Source of the DNA: Aquanectria penicillioides | Lineage: Eukaryota; Ascomycota; Sordariomycetes; Hypocreales; Nectriaceae | NCBI GenBank assembly: GCA_003415625.1 | Contig: PYIU01000001.1 | Location: 310,001 to 374,000, forward strand | DNA length: 64,000 nt | Direction: 5' to 3' | Shown: positions 44,047-55,757 of the stretch, piece by piece | Position numbering within the stretch: position 1 is the first letter of the stretch | Layout: each line of letters opens with the position of its first letter | Notes under the pieces: model-generated | Database searches by the model: none | The model's input: only the letters and a program-made list of their open reading frames with translations | What the model was told of the DNA's origin: nothing | Position numbers and translations under genes: made by a program

Positions 44047-47000
44047 TCATTCATCACTAGCACGAACTTCCTCCCGCCCCGGAGTACGGCATGCTAGCTC
44101 CACCTCGTCAAGGTGAAGAAGACCTTCTTTAGCGTCCAGTTTTAGTCTGATGACGCATTCCTTGACCAATGACCTCCGCGGCTTTGCACCGAAAGCGTTG
44201 CTTCCATCAGCCTTGCTCGAGATTCCGGGAAGACTAGCCATCTTGTTGGCGTCGGTTGAACATAAAAGAACTCGCAACGCTCCATTCTCTTGCCCACAGA
44301 CAATCAAACGCGTGGGTTTCGTTTGTGCATAAAAGTAAGTCACGGTATGTAACAGAGTATCCACAAGTGTCCAACTAGTGTCTCTCGCCCCGTTGGGCTC
44401 TAAGCGATCGTCGAACATAGGATGGCCCCGTTGAGGATTATTCATCCTGAACCCAGAAGTCCTACGTATGTTCTCCAAGCTCAGCTTCCCATCATTCACA
44501 ATAAATCTCGATTTCGTGGATGTCGATTTGTTATTTAACATCTTTCGCATTATTCCTCTCGAAGGAAAGTCGGTAATCACCTCTCCGAGCACATCTTGGA
44601 TGATGAGCGTATCGTTTGTTACCAGACCTGTAACGCGACAGAGCGGTTGGATATCCTCAAGACTCGAGCACCATCGATCTTCCATGAAGAAAAGTCTCTG
44701 TCTTTTCAATGGTAGCATTTTCTCTGGCTGGATCGTGCACAGCCAACGTTCCAGAAATTTAAGATGGTGGTTGGCCAGAAACACGCGAGCGAATGCCTCA
44801 AACGAACGATCTGTGTCGACCGGAAGAGGTCTAAAATAACAAAAGCTCATCAGTACGTAAGAGTAATCGCCAGGCAAGTACTCTCTTGTCTTTGTCTCAC
44901 TCAATAGCGCCATGATGTCGACCAAGTGGTTGACCTGGCACAAGTCCGCCCCACGATTTACAGCAGCAATGAGACGCGAAGCAGCAGGAAGAGATCCCCA
45001 GGCTGCATGAGCAAAGGTCTCGACCGCTATTGGGGCTTTGTATACATCATCTCCTTCTTTGGAATGTTTTGGCACAGCGTGGACTAATATCTCTCCGCTG
45101 GGCAATGAGGCGACAAAGACGGGGATGCTCCAGAGGCGAGTAGCCCAGTGGACCAAACGATCCATCACCGCCTGATGGCGACCTCCAAGTGTATCAGATA
45201 GGGAAAAGTCGGCTCGCACGATAATGATAATGCGCTTTGCCTCACGAACGATATCATTCATGCCCCAGGTATCAATCTCTGCAGTGTTGGGGTCGCGTAG
45301 ACACGAACACGCAACCCAATACGCCGGAAGGTCCAATTCACGAGCCGCCTGTTCTGCGAGACGGTGCAGCACCATCAGGTCTTCCGTAGATTCATGCGAA
45401 AAGTCTTGACTGCTGTAGTCAACGTAGAGGAAGGGTGGTTCGTGAGTGGATCCAGACACAGCCCAGAAATGTTCAAAGTCGGAGATCGTGATGCCTTTGA
45501 GCTCATTGGACTCGGGCTCGTTGAGAACGCACACCCACTTGGGTTTCCCAGGAGATGCCAACCGAACCAACCCTCCACTCCGTATCTTGCGGCTTGGCAG
45601 GCCCCCTCGGAAAGAGGGAACAGTTTTACTCAATACAGGGCCATACGATAGTATGGATGAACTACTTGTCGTTTCTAACTGAGTTTAGCACTGGTCTTGA
45701 GAAATTATTGTCAATTGTGCCTGTACCTTTTGCCTCTTCGCGTCTAATTACCCCACGACGTACGGGGCTTTCACTTAATGCGTCTCTCTCTGACACCTCA
45801 CGCCTATCCGTAGTTTGCGCGGACGTCGAGGCCTGGACGGGGGCATGCGTGGCTGGACGCTGGCTTGGATCTCTTTTAGATGTTTGGGCAATTTCAGCTG
45901 ATGGAGAAGGATTTTGTCTGCTTGTTCTCTCATCCTCGTCCTGGCGGCTTGTCTGTGCTATCGCCGAGTCGTCCCGCTTTGGGGTGAGCATAGTGGTGTC
46001 TTTGGTTGCGGAAGGCCGTGCCAGCTGCCCAAGCCAAGGCAAGTCCGAGGTTCGAGTAGAATAACGGTGATCGGAAGTGAATGACGCAGTGGTCGGGCGA
46101 CTAATTTCTTGAGATGAGAATCTCGATATCGAGTTGCTAGTGTCACTAGTCATGGCGGTAGGCGCCGTAGACACTTCGCTCCAAGCGGCAGTATGTCCAG
46201 TCGTTGTCACGGGGTCACTATACTGGATGCTCGTCACATCTGGTGGTGACGCTATGGTCAACTCACTTGCTGATGCCGTCGTGCTATCTCGGTGGTCCGC
46301 GATTGTTGGTAGTTTCAATGCGGTGCTCCAAGCGGCGGTCGGCTCTTCTATTGATACATGTTGACCAGTTTGATAGTCGGCCACTGCTGGTAGCCTTGAT
46401 ACTGTACTCCAAGCGGCGGATGGTTCTCCTGCCGATTCCATTTCTCCCAGGGGCCGGTCGGAGATAATTGGTTCGAGTTTCCTGGTCACGTTAGGTCACT
46501 TGTGTTCAAAAAGGGAAGAGGCTCAGGAACCTACAGTTTCTCCTTGGTCGTTTTGTCAAGCTCATCGCCGCTATGATCGCTATCATCATGATCCATCATC
46601 CATACGTGCTCCAGGGCATCTGCAGCGATGGGTCGCTTGCTCGGCGACCTTGACATGGTAAACTGGATGAATTCGATGGCTTCCTCACTTACTCCTACGC
46701 GCTGCAGATGGGCCACTCGGAACGGAGAGCCCTTGGTAACATAATTCCACAGTTGCTTTTGCGTATCAAAGGTGGACTGGTTTGTGAGCATGCGATGAGT
46801 AATCTCGCCTAACGCCCATACGTCAATCGCCCAGGTATATACCGAGGTATCTTGATCATCATCTTCGTCGTCATCTTCATCGTCAACGTCCTCGGGACAA
46901 TAGATTCCAATTAGTTCTGGGGCCATAAAACCCCGTGTCCCAATCTCCATTGTCCTCAACATGGTCGACCCCCCCGCCCGCTTGCTGATACCAAAGTCAC

Positions 47001-47604
47001 TGAGCTTAACCCACCAGGGTCTTCTCTGGAAGACTAGGATGTTTGCTGGCTTAAGATCTCGGTGTGCAAAACCGTTGTCGTGCATGAACTGCAAGGCTTC
47101 GGCTATCTGGGCGACGATCTGCTTCGCCTCGCGCTCGGGAAACGGCTTTGTGAGGTACTGCTGAAGGTCACCGTTTTCCATGTACTCCATAGCGATGCAC
47201 AGGCTCGTTTCGGTCTCAAACCAGCCATACGACTTGACGAAACAGTGGACGAAGCGCGATTGCGAAAATTTGGCGAGGGCTTCGAGTTCGCGATAGAAAC
47301 CGGAAACGGGGACATCTTGGGGTTTGTAAATCTCCTTGACAGCTCGAAGCTGCGAGCCATCGGCGTCTGACCGAGAACTGGCTATGCACTGCTCCAGCCA
47401 GACTCTTCCGAACGTTCCAGCTCCGAGGCTCTGCTTCCGCTGCCACGTTTCTTCCGTCCTGACGCGTCGGCGCCGAGCCGAGATTCCCATCTCCGTGTGG
47501 ACATGGGTCGTAAGGCTGCGCTGCGGATCCACTGAAGTCTCCATCTTGGAGTCGATGACGAGATCCGGGAGCCGGGGCTCCAGGCCGGCCCGAGGAGCTG
47601 CCAT
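44047..47604 (-). CDS. Ser/Thr protein kinase fused to HET-like C-terminal region
   Basis: Three exons on the minus strand: 47604-46535, 46481-45764, 45678-44047 (1139 aa). Without splicing these look like three separate frames, but both introns (53 and 85 bases) have good donors (GTAGGT, GTACGT) and acceptors and keep frame. The kinase (about 55-345) is complete: GAGTFG 61-66, Lys90, Glu106, HRDLKPAN 181-188, DFG 203-205, APE 228-230, plus an acidic insert at 242-252. A Ser/Thr-rich linker (about 357-596) has three copies of AAWS at 379, 406 and 455. The C-terminal part (about 597-1139) shows a distant HET-like pattern: LYVDYSSQ 680-687, AYWVACSCLRD 715-725, TWGMNDIVREAKRIII 733-748. The kinase should be active; the HET-like reading is an inference. 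Confidence 0.82.
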
Positions 47605-48342
47605 GGTGCCGGCTTTGCTGCGCTCCAAAGTTTCTCTATGGCGGGACAAGACGACGCATCGCAGCCTTGTCGACGCACAAAAGGGGCCTACTTAAGATGG
47701 CGCATTATTCGCTCATTGAAGTTTCATATTCAACTATCCGACATCCACTTCAGCCGCATGTCTGCCAAGGCTGGGGCGTAGTCACTGATCTTGGCAGCGG
47801 TGTTCACCAATTGTGGCCTACCCTACACAAGAAATTCTACGTTGAAACGCAAATTCAATTGGCAGTTAAATCACCGCAAGTCTAAGTTGGAGCTTTTTGC
47901 GTCTGAAACTAGATTTTGCAGCGTCTGCTGGCTTCACGCACATCTCAAACACTCAAAACCCACGTCAACAAACAGACATTTACAATTAAACCATCTCTCA
48001 ACCCCCTGGCTAATGACAAGAATTATCCCTCTCCTGTACTACTAACACATTTATGATTTTGCTTATCAATTCGGGACCACTATTCGACAACTGGTGACTC
48101 TTGACTTTGTGTGCGCACAGTACTCTTGGCTTTCACTAATCTAGTTACCGTGATCGTGTCTCACCATTTATTCATGCATGCAAAGGAAAATGATTATTTC
48201 AATGTGGCATATGATTAAACATATACGATAGTCCACAATATACAATATTCTACATGGACGAAGCAACGCTACATAATGCCTTGTCCAATGCCCTAGGCAC
48301 ATATCCTCATCCAGTTGGGATAAATTAGCACCTATTACAGCT
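47605..48342. other. intergenic
   Basis: Promoter of the kinase gene and 3' region of the BIM1-like gene. The kinase frame remains open 15 codons upstream of the chosen ATG but starts only at TTG. No other gene seen. Confidence 0.5.
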
Positions 48343-49287
48343 CTAGACAGACGCAGAGTCGGGGTTCTTCTTATGCAACCATCGCTCAGATGGGAGCACA
48401 ATTCGGCGACGCTGCTGGCGTCGGTAGAAGAATAGGGCTGCGGTGAGAAGGAGACCAACGACCGCGACGCTACCAACAACGATGCCAGCAATGCCTCCCT
48501 TGGATAGACTTGAACTGGATCCAGATCCCGATGAAGAGTTATCTGCCGAGTTGCTTGATGAAGACTTGGAGCTGGAGCCAGAGCTGGAACTGCTGCTGCT
48601 GCTACTGCTCGTGGACTTGGAGCTATCGGAACTGCTTGTCTCGGTAGCATTGAAGCAGGGAACAGAGACACTAAAATCAGAAAGCGCGACGTATTGAATA
48701 TCCGCGCAAGCGTAGTATGTCTCGTTCTTATTGTCCTCCCAGTCTGAAGTATACTTGATCTGAAGCGTTGCCTTCTGGTCCGACTTGACGCTTGACGGGG
48801 CATCTGGGACAGACACGCAAGTGTGGCCGCGGTCGATTTCCTTCAGTTTTTCTGAAGAAAGCAGGACGGAGAAATCGGTATTCTTGGTCGGATCTGGTTT
48901 ATGAGTCAGTGGTCATCCCATCTCATAAGTAATTGGCGTTGGGTTACATACTGGACAGGTACGAGATACTTAGCTGGACGCTGTAACCTTCATACTGATC
49001 CACAAGGGCAACCTTGCCGTTTGCTACAATACGTTAGTCTTTGCAAATGTCAAATTGCTAATTTTATGCCTACACAAGGGGAACTCGCTGCGGTTTCCAG
49101 GGCTAGCAACGGAGCCGCACGGAGCCGAGTTGTCCATGGCCGCGGACCAAACACGATCCTTGGGCCACATGAAAGCCGCAGGGCCCATCTCATCCGCAGT
49201 GTCAGTAGAGTAGCTATCATCAATTGAGGCGACCACCAAGAGGGCTTGAAGGGCCAGGCTTGTGAAGATTTTCTTGAAGGCAGACAT
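48343..49287 (-). CDS. copper acquisition factor BIM1-like (X325-type) membrane-anchored protein
   Basis: Three exons on the minus strand: 49287-49074, 49023-48952, 48893-48343 (278 aa). A signal peptide ends near residue 21. The ectodomain has MGPAAFMWPKDRVW, SAPCGS and GNRSEFPL, then GKVALVDQYEGYSVQLSISYLS and CVSVPDAP, and ends with YYACADIQYV, matching the BIM1/LPMO-like (X325) family. A Ser-rich stalk (about 181-226) is followed by a single membrane helix (about 228-252) and a basic tail RRQQRRR. Classical members keep a His right after the signal peptide as copper ligand and carry a GPI anchor; here no His follows the cleavage site and the anchor is a transmembrane helix. Copper binding is therefore doubtful. 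Confidence 0.82.
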
Positions 49288-50204
49288 GGTTGTTGTGCAC
49301 GAGAGTTGAAATGGCGAGTACAACAGACTACTGCGAGGGGCTAGCAACAAAGGGAGATAGAACTTGGCGATGGTGTTCCTGATTCACTACGAGCAACGGA
49401 AAGTCTACAGCCTTTGATTTATAGATGCGCCCGCAGAACCCTTTGCCATGAGCAGATTTTTCCATCACGCTCTTCCGCGTATTTGTCACAAGCCTCATGC
49501 CCACGGAATCTCATCGGTCCAACTCTCACAGCCAACTCGAAATGAGAGTGGACTCCGCTCCCAAAACAGCGGTTCTGGTGGGGGGACGGTGCCGTGCACC
49601 CGATGAGATTGTGGAGCAACGTGGAAATAACGCTGTCAAGGGCGATAATGTACTGGATCCCACGTTCTCGATGTGGCCACAAAGTGGCACGAGCGATTAT
49701 CTGATCATCTGATAAGATCAGTTTGGAGCTCTCCATTGGTGCCTTGGCCGGGGCCAGGGTTGCTTAACCACATGCTGTCCGTTAACTTGCCATCACGATC
49801 TGGAAGAGCACTAGCAGCCCATGGTCCCACGGGTGTAGGGCTTAAACTTGGACTAACTCGGCCCAGGGAGCCTGATTGATAAAGTGCCAAGACCAAAAAG
49901 ATCCCGGCCGTGTTTTTGATCGGTTCACTCGGAGGTTATAGTGTGCGCTCCGATGATCGGCGGGACGCGTGTACGCGTGTGCATGAACATGGAGGATTCT
50001 TCCCACCTCTACCAAGCTGAGCTAGACGATTAACTTCATTTCCTTTTGGTAGGGTCCGAGTGTTAGCATCGCGGGTTGGTTCAGTATTTAGTTGCCTTGA
50101 CCTTCTGCCTCGAGATCAAGAATCTTTGGGCCAACACCATCGTTCATTCCAACTCTCAGTCAGTCACTCACTTGAGTTAGCCTAATCGAATTTTTTTTTT
50201 CAAA
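49288..50204. other. divergent promoter region
   Basis: Between two surface-protein genes. Two ACGCGT (MCB-like) boxes lie at 49965-49970 and 49973-49978, about 230 bases before the ATG at 50205. No gene seen. Confidence 0.5.
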
Positions 50205-51296
50205 ATGCAGCTGTCTTCTGTCCTTACCGCCGGAGCATTTGCCTCCCTGGTTGTTGCTTCAAACACCTTCCTGAAGAGGGAGCTCCCTAGCACAGTACCT
50301 GTCTTTGCTCGCGCGGTCACCGGCGCCGAGTATGCTTGCCACGCTGATTGCGGTATGCTTTGAGTCCAATTGGAGATTGAAGTTGTTCTAGTTTATTGAC
50401 CTTTAATTCAGGTTACGCCATCCTCAATGCTTCTGGTGACTACTGCACGAATCAAGATTGGCTAGATGATCTTAGTGGTTGCTTGGTGTGCGCCAATGTC
50501 TACAACATCTGGCAGTACTATGGCACTCAGGTTGCTGCTGCTGCTGAGGCTTGTGGTCTGGATGCAACCCCTAGCTCTGCTTCCACCTCGGCCGCAGTCG
50601 CCTCTTCTACCGAGGTTGCATCCTCAACTGAAGCTGCTTCCACCACAGCTGCCACTACTGAGGCTGTCACCACAAAAGCCGCACCCACCTCAGACGTTGC
50701 GTCATCGACTCAGAGTGAAGAAGCCCAGATCACCTCTACCGCATCTGAGGCTGCAGAGGCTACCAGCACAGCTGCTGATCTTACTCAAAACAACAGCCTG
50801 GATACTACCACGGCCACTCACGCTCAGGAGTCCACTGCTGAGCCAACCGCAGTGGCCTCTGAAACCCAGACTAAACAAGCTTCGACGAAGGCCGGCAACT
50901 CGGCCACACAATCCGAATATAGCGAGACTATTGCTACCCCCACTATCCCCAGCACTGCTGCTAGTTCTGCAGCCAATAACACCCAGTCGACCCCCAGTGG
51001 AGATAAGACTCCCTACCCGAGCTCTAACTCTACCACTTGTGCTCAATCGTCTGGTGCCGCTGCTGGTACTGGCTCTCTAAGCACCATCGCCACATCTGTG
51101 TACCAGGCCACAAGCATCCCTGGTAGCAACGGCAACTCGGTAAGTCATCTGTCACCCGTCTCGCCATCGCCCTCTAATATCTTGCTAGGTCACCTCTGTT
51201 CCCACCACTGTTGTCACTGCCGGAGCTGGGGTAACCTGGGCCTCACCATGTCTCATTCTCGGATCTCTTCTCTTCGCCGCGGTCAACTTTGCCTAA
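50205..51296 (+). CDS. GPI-type cell-surface protein with six-cysteine N-terminal domain
   Basis: Three exons: 50205-50352, 50412-51139, 51189-51296 (327 aa). A signal peptide (about 1-19) and a possible KR processing site precede a compact module with Cys45, 49, 61, 73, 76 and 97 (HADCGYAI, GDYC, GCLVCANVYNIWQYYG, EACGL). It is followed by about 190 residues rich in Ser, Thr and Ala, and the third exon adds a hydrophobic C-terminus (CLILGSLLFAAVNFA) typical of a GPI-attachment signal. The module is not CFEM, whose spacing needs eight Cys, but I have seen this kind of arrangement in uncharacterised ascomycete surface proteins. Location at the plasma membrane or wall is likely; function is unknown. 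Confidence 0.85.
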
Positions 51297-52490
51297 GAAT
51301 TTCCTCTTGGTACTTTATTCGACGTGGAAGTGGGTATATAATGTTAGCGTGAGTCATTTGTACATTTGAACTCTACGCGCACTGCTGCCAAGATATCCTA
51401 AGTCATGATCGCTCTCCATAGCCATAGATACATGTAATTTTAATGCCACGACGAAGAGTTGGTTGTTTGACAGTACTTTCTGGTTTGCTGCTTGATGAAT
51501 AGCAGTCGCGATAAGTGAGTGGTCCTTATCCGTTACTGTGAAAACTCGTATCCAATGTTTGGAAATGCAACGATGTCAGGCATTTGGGGCTGCAGGCCGA
51601 TACAAAAGATCAAAACGAAAAATCATATTCTGAACTTGAAAGGGTAACATGGTCTGCTGGGAAGGGCGAATACGTGCACAGAGGTGTGTCCAGGATATCC
51701 TGGGTACAATTTGTGGATCTTCCCGAGGCTGGGCACACAGTTGCAGTATGAATTGTGTAAAGTTTTAAGGCTAATTTTGCCCCTTGAATACCTATTTGAT
51801 CCACGTACCCACAAGGTTACCGCGTCCATGTGAGTGATGGGAGAATGATGTGCTCATTTTAGAATCCAGCTGGTACCTAGGCCACCAAACACTCGATCCA
51901 AAGTCCCCTGTCACCCGCCCAGTGTTTTGTGGGCTCATACTGGACGAGCCAGTTAAGTTCAGCGTTCACAAATCTAAGAGATGCTCCACAGATACAAGGC
52001 CGAATTGGTGAAACCCTCAAACATAACTCATAGTTGCCCCTAACTAGAGCTGAAAAGGAGCCAGAGCTCCACGCTCAATCATTCTTCCCTTCGGAGCTTC
52101 CCGGAAACAGAGATACAATGACTTAGATCCTATAAGAAGCTGTAACGAAACCTGTTATAATTATTACGGTACAGAATGCATTTTGAGGCAAGGTTGTTGC
52201 ATTGATTATCTTAAGGAGTAAAGGAATATTCATTGTGAAATATGTAAATATTCATTTGAAATAAAATTATGCAACATCACAATGACTAAAGAGGACTGCA
52301 GTTATCATGCGATATCTAACACATGATTGATCAACAGCGCAGGCAAGAACAACATAATTGGAAATTAACCGACTGGTTGGACGGCTCAATCCATCATATC
52401 AATGCATATTTACTATTCAACTTCATTGGGGCCCTCTTTAAGCCATCGACCTTTGACCACGACCTTAAATGCCTTGATATCATACATCTC
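51297..52490. other. 1.2 kb intergenic
   Basis: 3' region of the GPI-type gene and decayed sequence beyond the transporter pseudogene; AT-rich between 52130 and 52400. No gene seen. Confidence 0.5.
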
Positions 52491-53919
52491 CTAGGAGGTT
52501 TCCTTGTGTTGGGCTCTGATATCATCTCCCTTTGCTTCCTCAACAGCTGATGACAGATCCTTGTTTTGGATCATTCGTACGCTAGTCCTTCCCACCTTGT
52601 ACCAAGGCACAGTGAACAGCTCATCCATACGTTCCATGGAGAGACCTTTGGTTTTGGGGTATGCAAAGAAGCAGTACACAGTCATCAGAGTGGTAACGAT
52701 GGCAAAGAGGAGGAATGTGCATGGTGATGACCATATTTGGCTGAGCTCTGGTCAATGCAAAGTTGACCAGATACTGCCAAGTGATGCAAATGGCCATGCA
52801 TGTCGATCTGACCGTGTTGGGAAAGTCCTCCGAGTTGATGACCCAATGAATAGTGCCCCATGAGATGGCATAGCCGACCGCGAAGATGTAAATGGCAACG
52901 ACCGCTACCCAACCTGCAGCACCAGTTCCAGAGCTTGCATCCGTCAGATGGGTGTGCAACTGCGAGATGAACCGTGAGGTAGATCAATGCGCCAATGATC
53001 AAACCAGAGCCGGCGAATAGGCCTGATCGTCTTCCTAACCTACCAATGACGTATAGGCAGTATAAAAGAACTGCTAGAAACATGACTAGGCTGTAGATAC
53101 CAGAGAACAGATAGTTGGTGGATTTTGATGTGAGGCCGATGGATGTCAGAATGGAGGTATTGTAGTAGGTAATGATGTTGCCCACGGAAAACTGGAACCC
53201 GACTTGGATGACCATAATCATAATCATTCGCTTCCGGATAGATTTGGTCAGAATTTCCTTAATGATACTGGATCCCCCGTTGCTAGAGTCGCTAATGTGT
53301 TGAAGTGATCCGTAGTTGATCCAGTAGGCCAAGCCAACTGACAGTATAGTGTTGGCGTTGTACAGGGCTGTCAGGCCACCTCGAATCGCCTTGGAGGCAA
53401 TCTCTGCGATGTACCCGGTGCCAATCACATTTGCAGCGCCGGAGCCGAAGCTAGAGAGAGCTCTACCAACGAGGAACTCTGCTCGTCCACCGCCTCCTCC
53501 AGGGTTGGTAGTCATCAATACAGCAGAAACAGTAAAGATGGTTGTGAAGAGTCCACGTGAAAACTTTCGGCCGGATCGGTCATTGATGGGGGCACAGGCG
53601 AAGGCGCCAGCGCATGAGCCGAGAATCAGGATGGAAGTGATCCATCCCATCCAGCTAGCTAAGGCTCCTTCAGAGAGATATTTGAGGCCATAGTGCGACT
53701 TGATAGCCTTCATCGCGAGGACGCTAGAGATGTTGGCGGTGTTGAAGCCTGTGATAAAAACGTGGCTAGCATTTCGGTTATCAGACAGGCTGGAGCCTCA
53801 ATTAGAAGTCTACCATGTAGGGCACCCTAAAAGGAGAGGACTGCGTAGTAAAAGAAGATTTTCCAAGAGATGACCTGCTTTGGAGTCTCTGCGTAGATGG
53901 ATTTGTCGATTAACGGCAT
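52491..53919 (-). pseudogene. MFS sugar transporter, decayed
   Basis: The minus strand carries recognisable hexose-transporter pieces: an N-terminal ATG at 53919, GALHG joined across an intron to GFNTANISSVLAMKAIKSHY, GRKFSRGLF, the helix 4-5 region ALYNANTILSVGLAYWINYG, YYNTSILTSIGLTSKSTNYLFSGIY, and PKTKGLSMERMDELF at the end. Damage: codon 31 is TAG (53829-53827) within AVLSF/GALHG; the central part between helices 5 and 7 (about 130 residues, including the PESPRWL loop) is missing between LQHISDSSN and GGSSIIKEI; the frame shifts near 52930 and again near 52725. Four separate lesions make a sequencing artefact unlikely. Substrate of the ancestral carrier is unknown. Confidence 0.88.
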
Positions 53920-55757
53920 TTTGATGTTTTGCTGCTCAATCGAAGGCGAAATTTCGACTCTTGTCCGGCTCTCGTAACTTTAGTATCATCAACATTCAGT
54001 TTAAAGGGACTCAATGGTCTGGAACTAATATATAGGAAATTTGTGTTTGGTCTCCTGGTCATATTTTCAATGCCCATTTTTTTTCTCCTGGCAACAGGAG
54101 GCGGCGGGCGTGATCCGTCTACTCCACAGCCTGGGGTCATGTGGAACCAGAGTGCGGAGATGACTATGATTTAGCTAATTACATACTAGTTAATTCCGGG
54201 TATCCTGACTAAGGCGCCTATTTTCTGGAACAAAGTGTAGGGAGACGATGTGTTGGGACATGCAGGAATAGGGAAAATGCCGAGTGTGGCTGTCAGCTTG
54301 AGCTCGAAACCCGAGATCGGCATTACACCGAGTTGTCTTTAACGCGTGGCACTGGTTTGACGCCGACTTTAGGTGGTAAACGAGATATTGATTAATGGCA
54401 CTGAAGTTTCCAGGAGCTAGGAACTTTATGATGCTTGAAATGGTAAGTAGTGTTGGTAATTCCAAGCTCTAACTGATGAGACTTGCGAAGTTGACCTACC
54501 CAACGTCACAAGAGCAAAAGGGTATCTTGAATTATTTCTTTGGTCAATTGGAGAGATATATAGATTCTATTATAATTTAACCATTTTTCTAGAACGAGGT
54601 TCGCGTGTTGGATCGTTATTGATCTTGAATGTTGATTGAGTAGGTCTTGATGCGACGGCCTTGCTCTTTCTCCCTTTGAATTATGCTGGCTTCATAACGT
54701 TCTGCATTTTACGGCTTAGTTTGTTGAAATTGGAACTACAATCTGGATGATGGAGTCTACTTGGAACTGAACTAGATTGCAGCCATTGTAACCATGGCGA
54801 CGTACATAATCTGCATTTCCGTCGTTGGCAATTCGAGATTTGACACTCCATGAACGCCTTTTTAGCCTTGTTTAACCCGTCCAGATTCTTCTCTGTAAAT
54901 TGTCTTCAAATGAATGGTACCGGCACTTGACTGCTGGTATCTCCAATATTTCCAGCTACCATTAACGACACATCGGGCAAGGCGTCGAGCAACGCACTCT
55001 GTGTGTATGTTGACGGATCTCTCGGCAACCACGGCCTTCTCGGAATGGTTGCTGGAACCTCAATTTCCATGTACATGAAATCTGCGCGACACGATACTAC
55101 ACAGACCCCGAGGCCATAACGAACGAAATAAGTGGAATCGGTCACCTAGACGGCTATGCATTTGCTCAAGAATCGGATAAAACCCGAGGCAAGAAAGCTT
55201 ACTTCACCCATGGCAGCTCTCGAGACGGGATTAGATGCCCGGGTCTCAGAAAGACCGTCCTCCCTAAACATTGAACATTTAATTCGACCGAGTGTTCATT
55301 GGAGTGAAGAAGGTCTCGTGCATGTGCCATCTTATTGCTGGAGGAAATGATTGAGGGCGATAGGTCGAGCCATCTTCGAGAGCGGTACGGCAGGTATTCT
55401 CGCAACCACTTTTAAATGGTTTGATGTCTCCAATTGGCAATTAGAATTAGAAGCTTCGCGGATTAGATTGACAGGTTAAAGTCGACATTGAAGAGAGAGT
55501 TGCCCTGTTGTGGGATTTGGCTGACATCGTCAGTTTTTACAAGGATCTTGGGAGAGTTGAGGCAGCGTGGTTCAACGTAAAGGTCTCTCTCGAAATAGTG
55601 GAGAGGACACACTTAGTTTGGTTTGCCATGGGGGAGGCTGGAACATTATATTCTCCTCGAATATTGGCTTCAAATCTTTTGAAAAAGATGTTTGTTGAAC
55701 AAGATATAAAGCGCTGTTGTATTTACAGTATACATGTGTACATATTTGGCATATTAT
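53920..55757. other. 1.8 kb intergenic, no gene seen
   Basis: Only short overlapping frames on both strands without motifs; moderately AT-rich around 54500-54600 and 55700. Confidence 0.5.

Noticed and set aside
44047..47649. Three separate genes (kinase, Ser-rich protein, 528-residue protein)
   Set aside because: The downstream two frames have no ATG at a sensible position and both gaps are in-frame introns with good splice signals.
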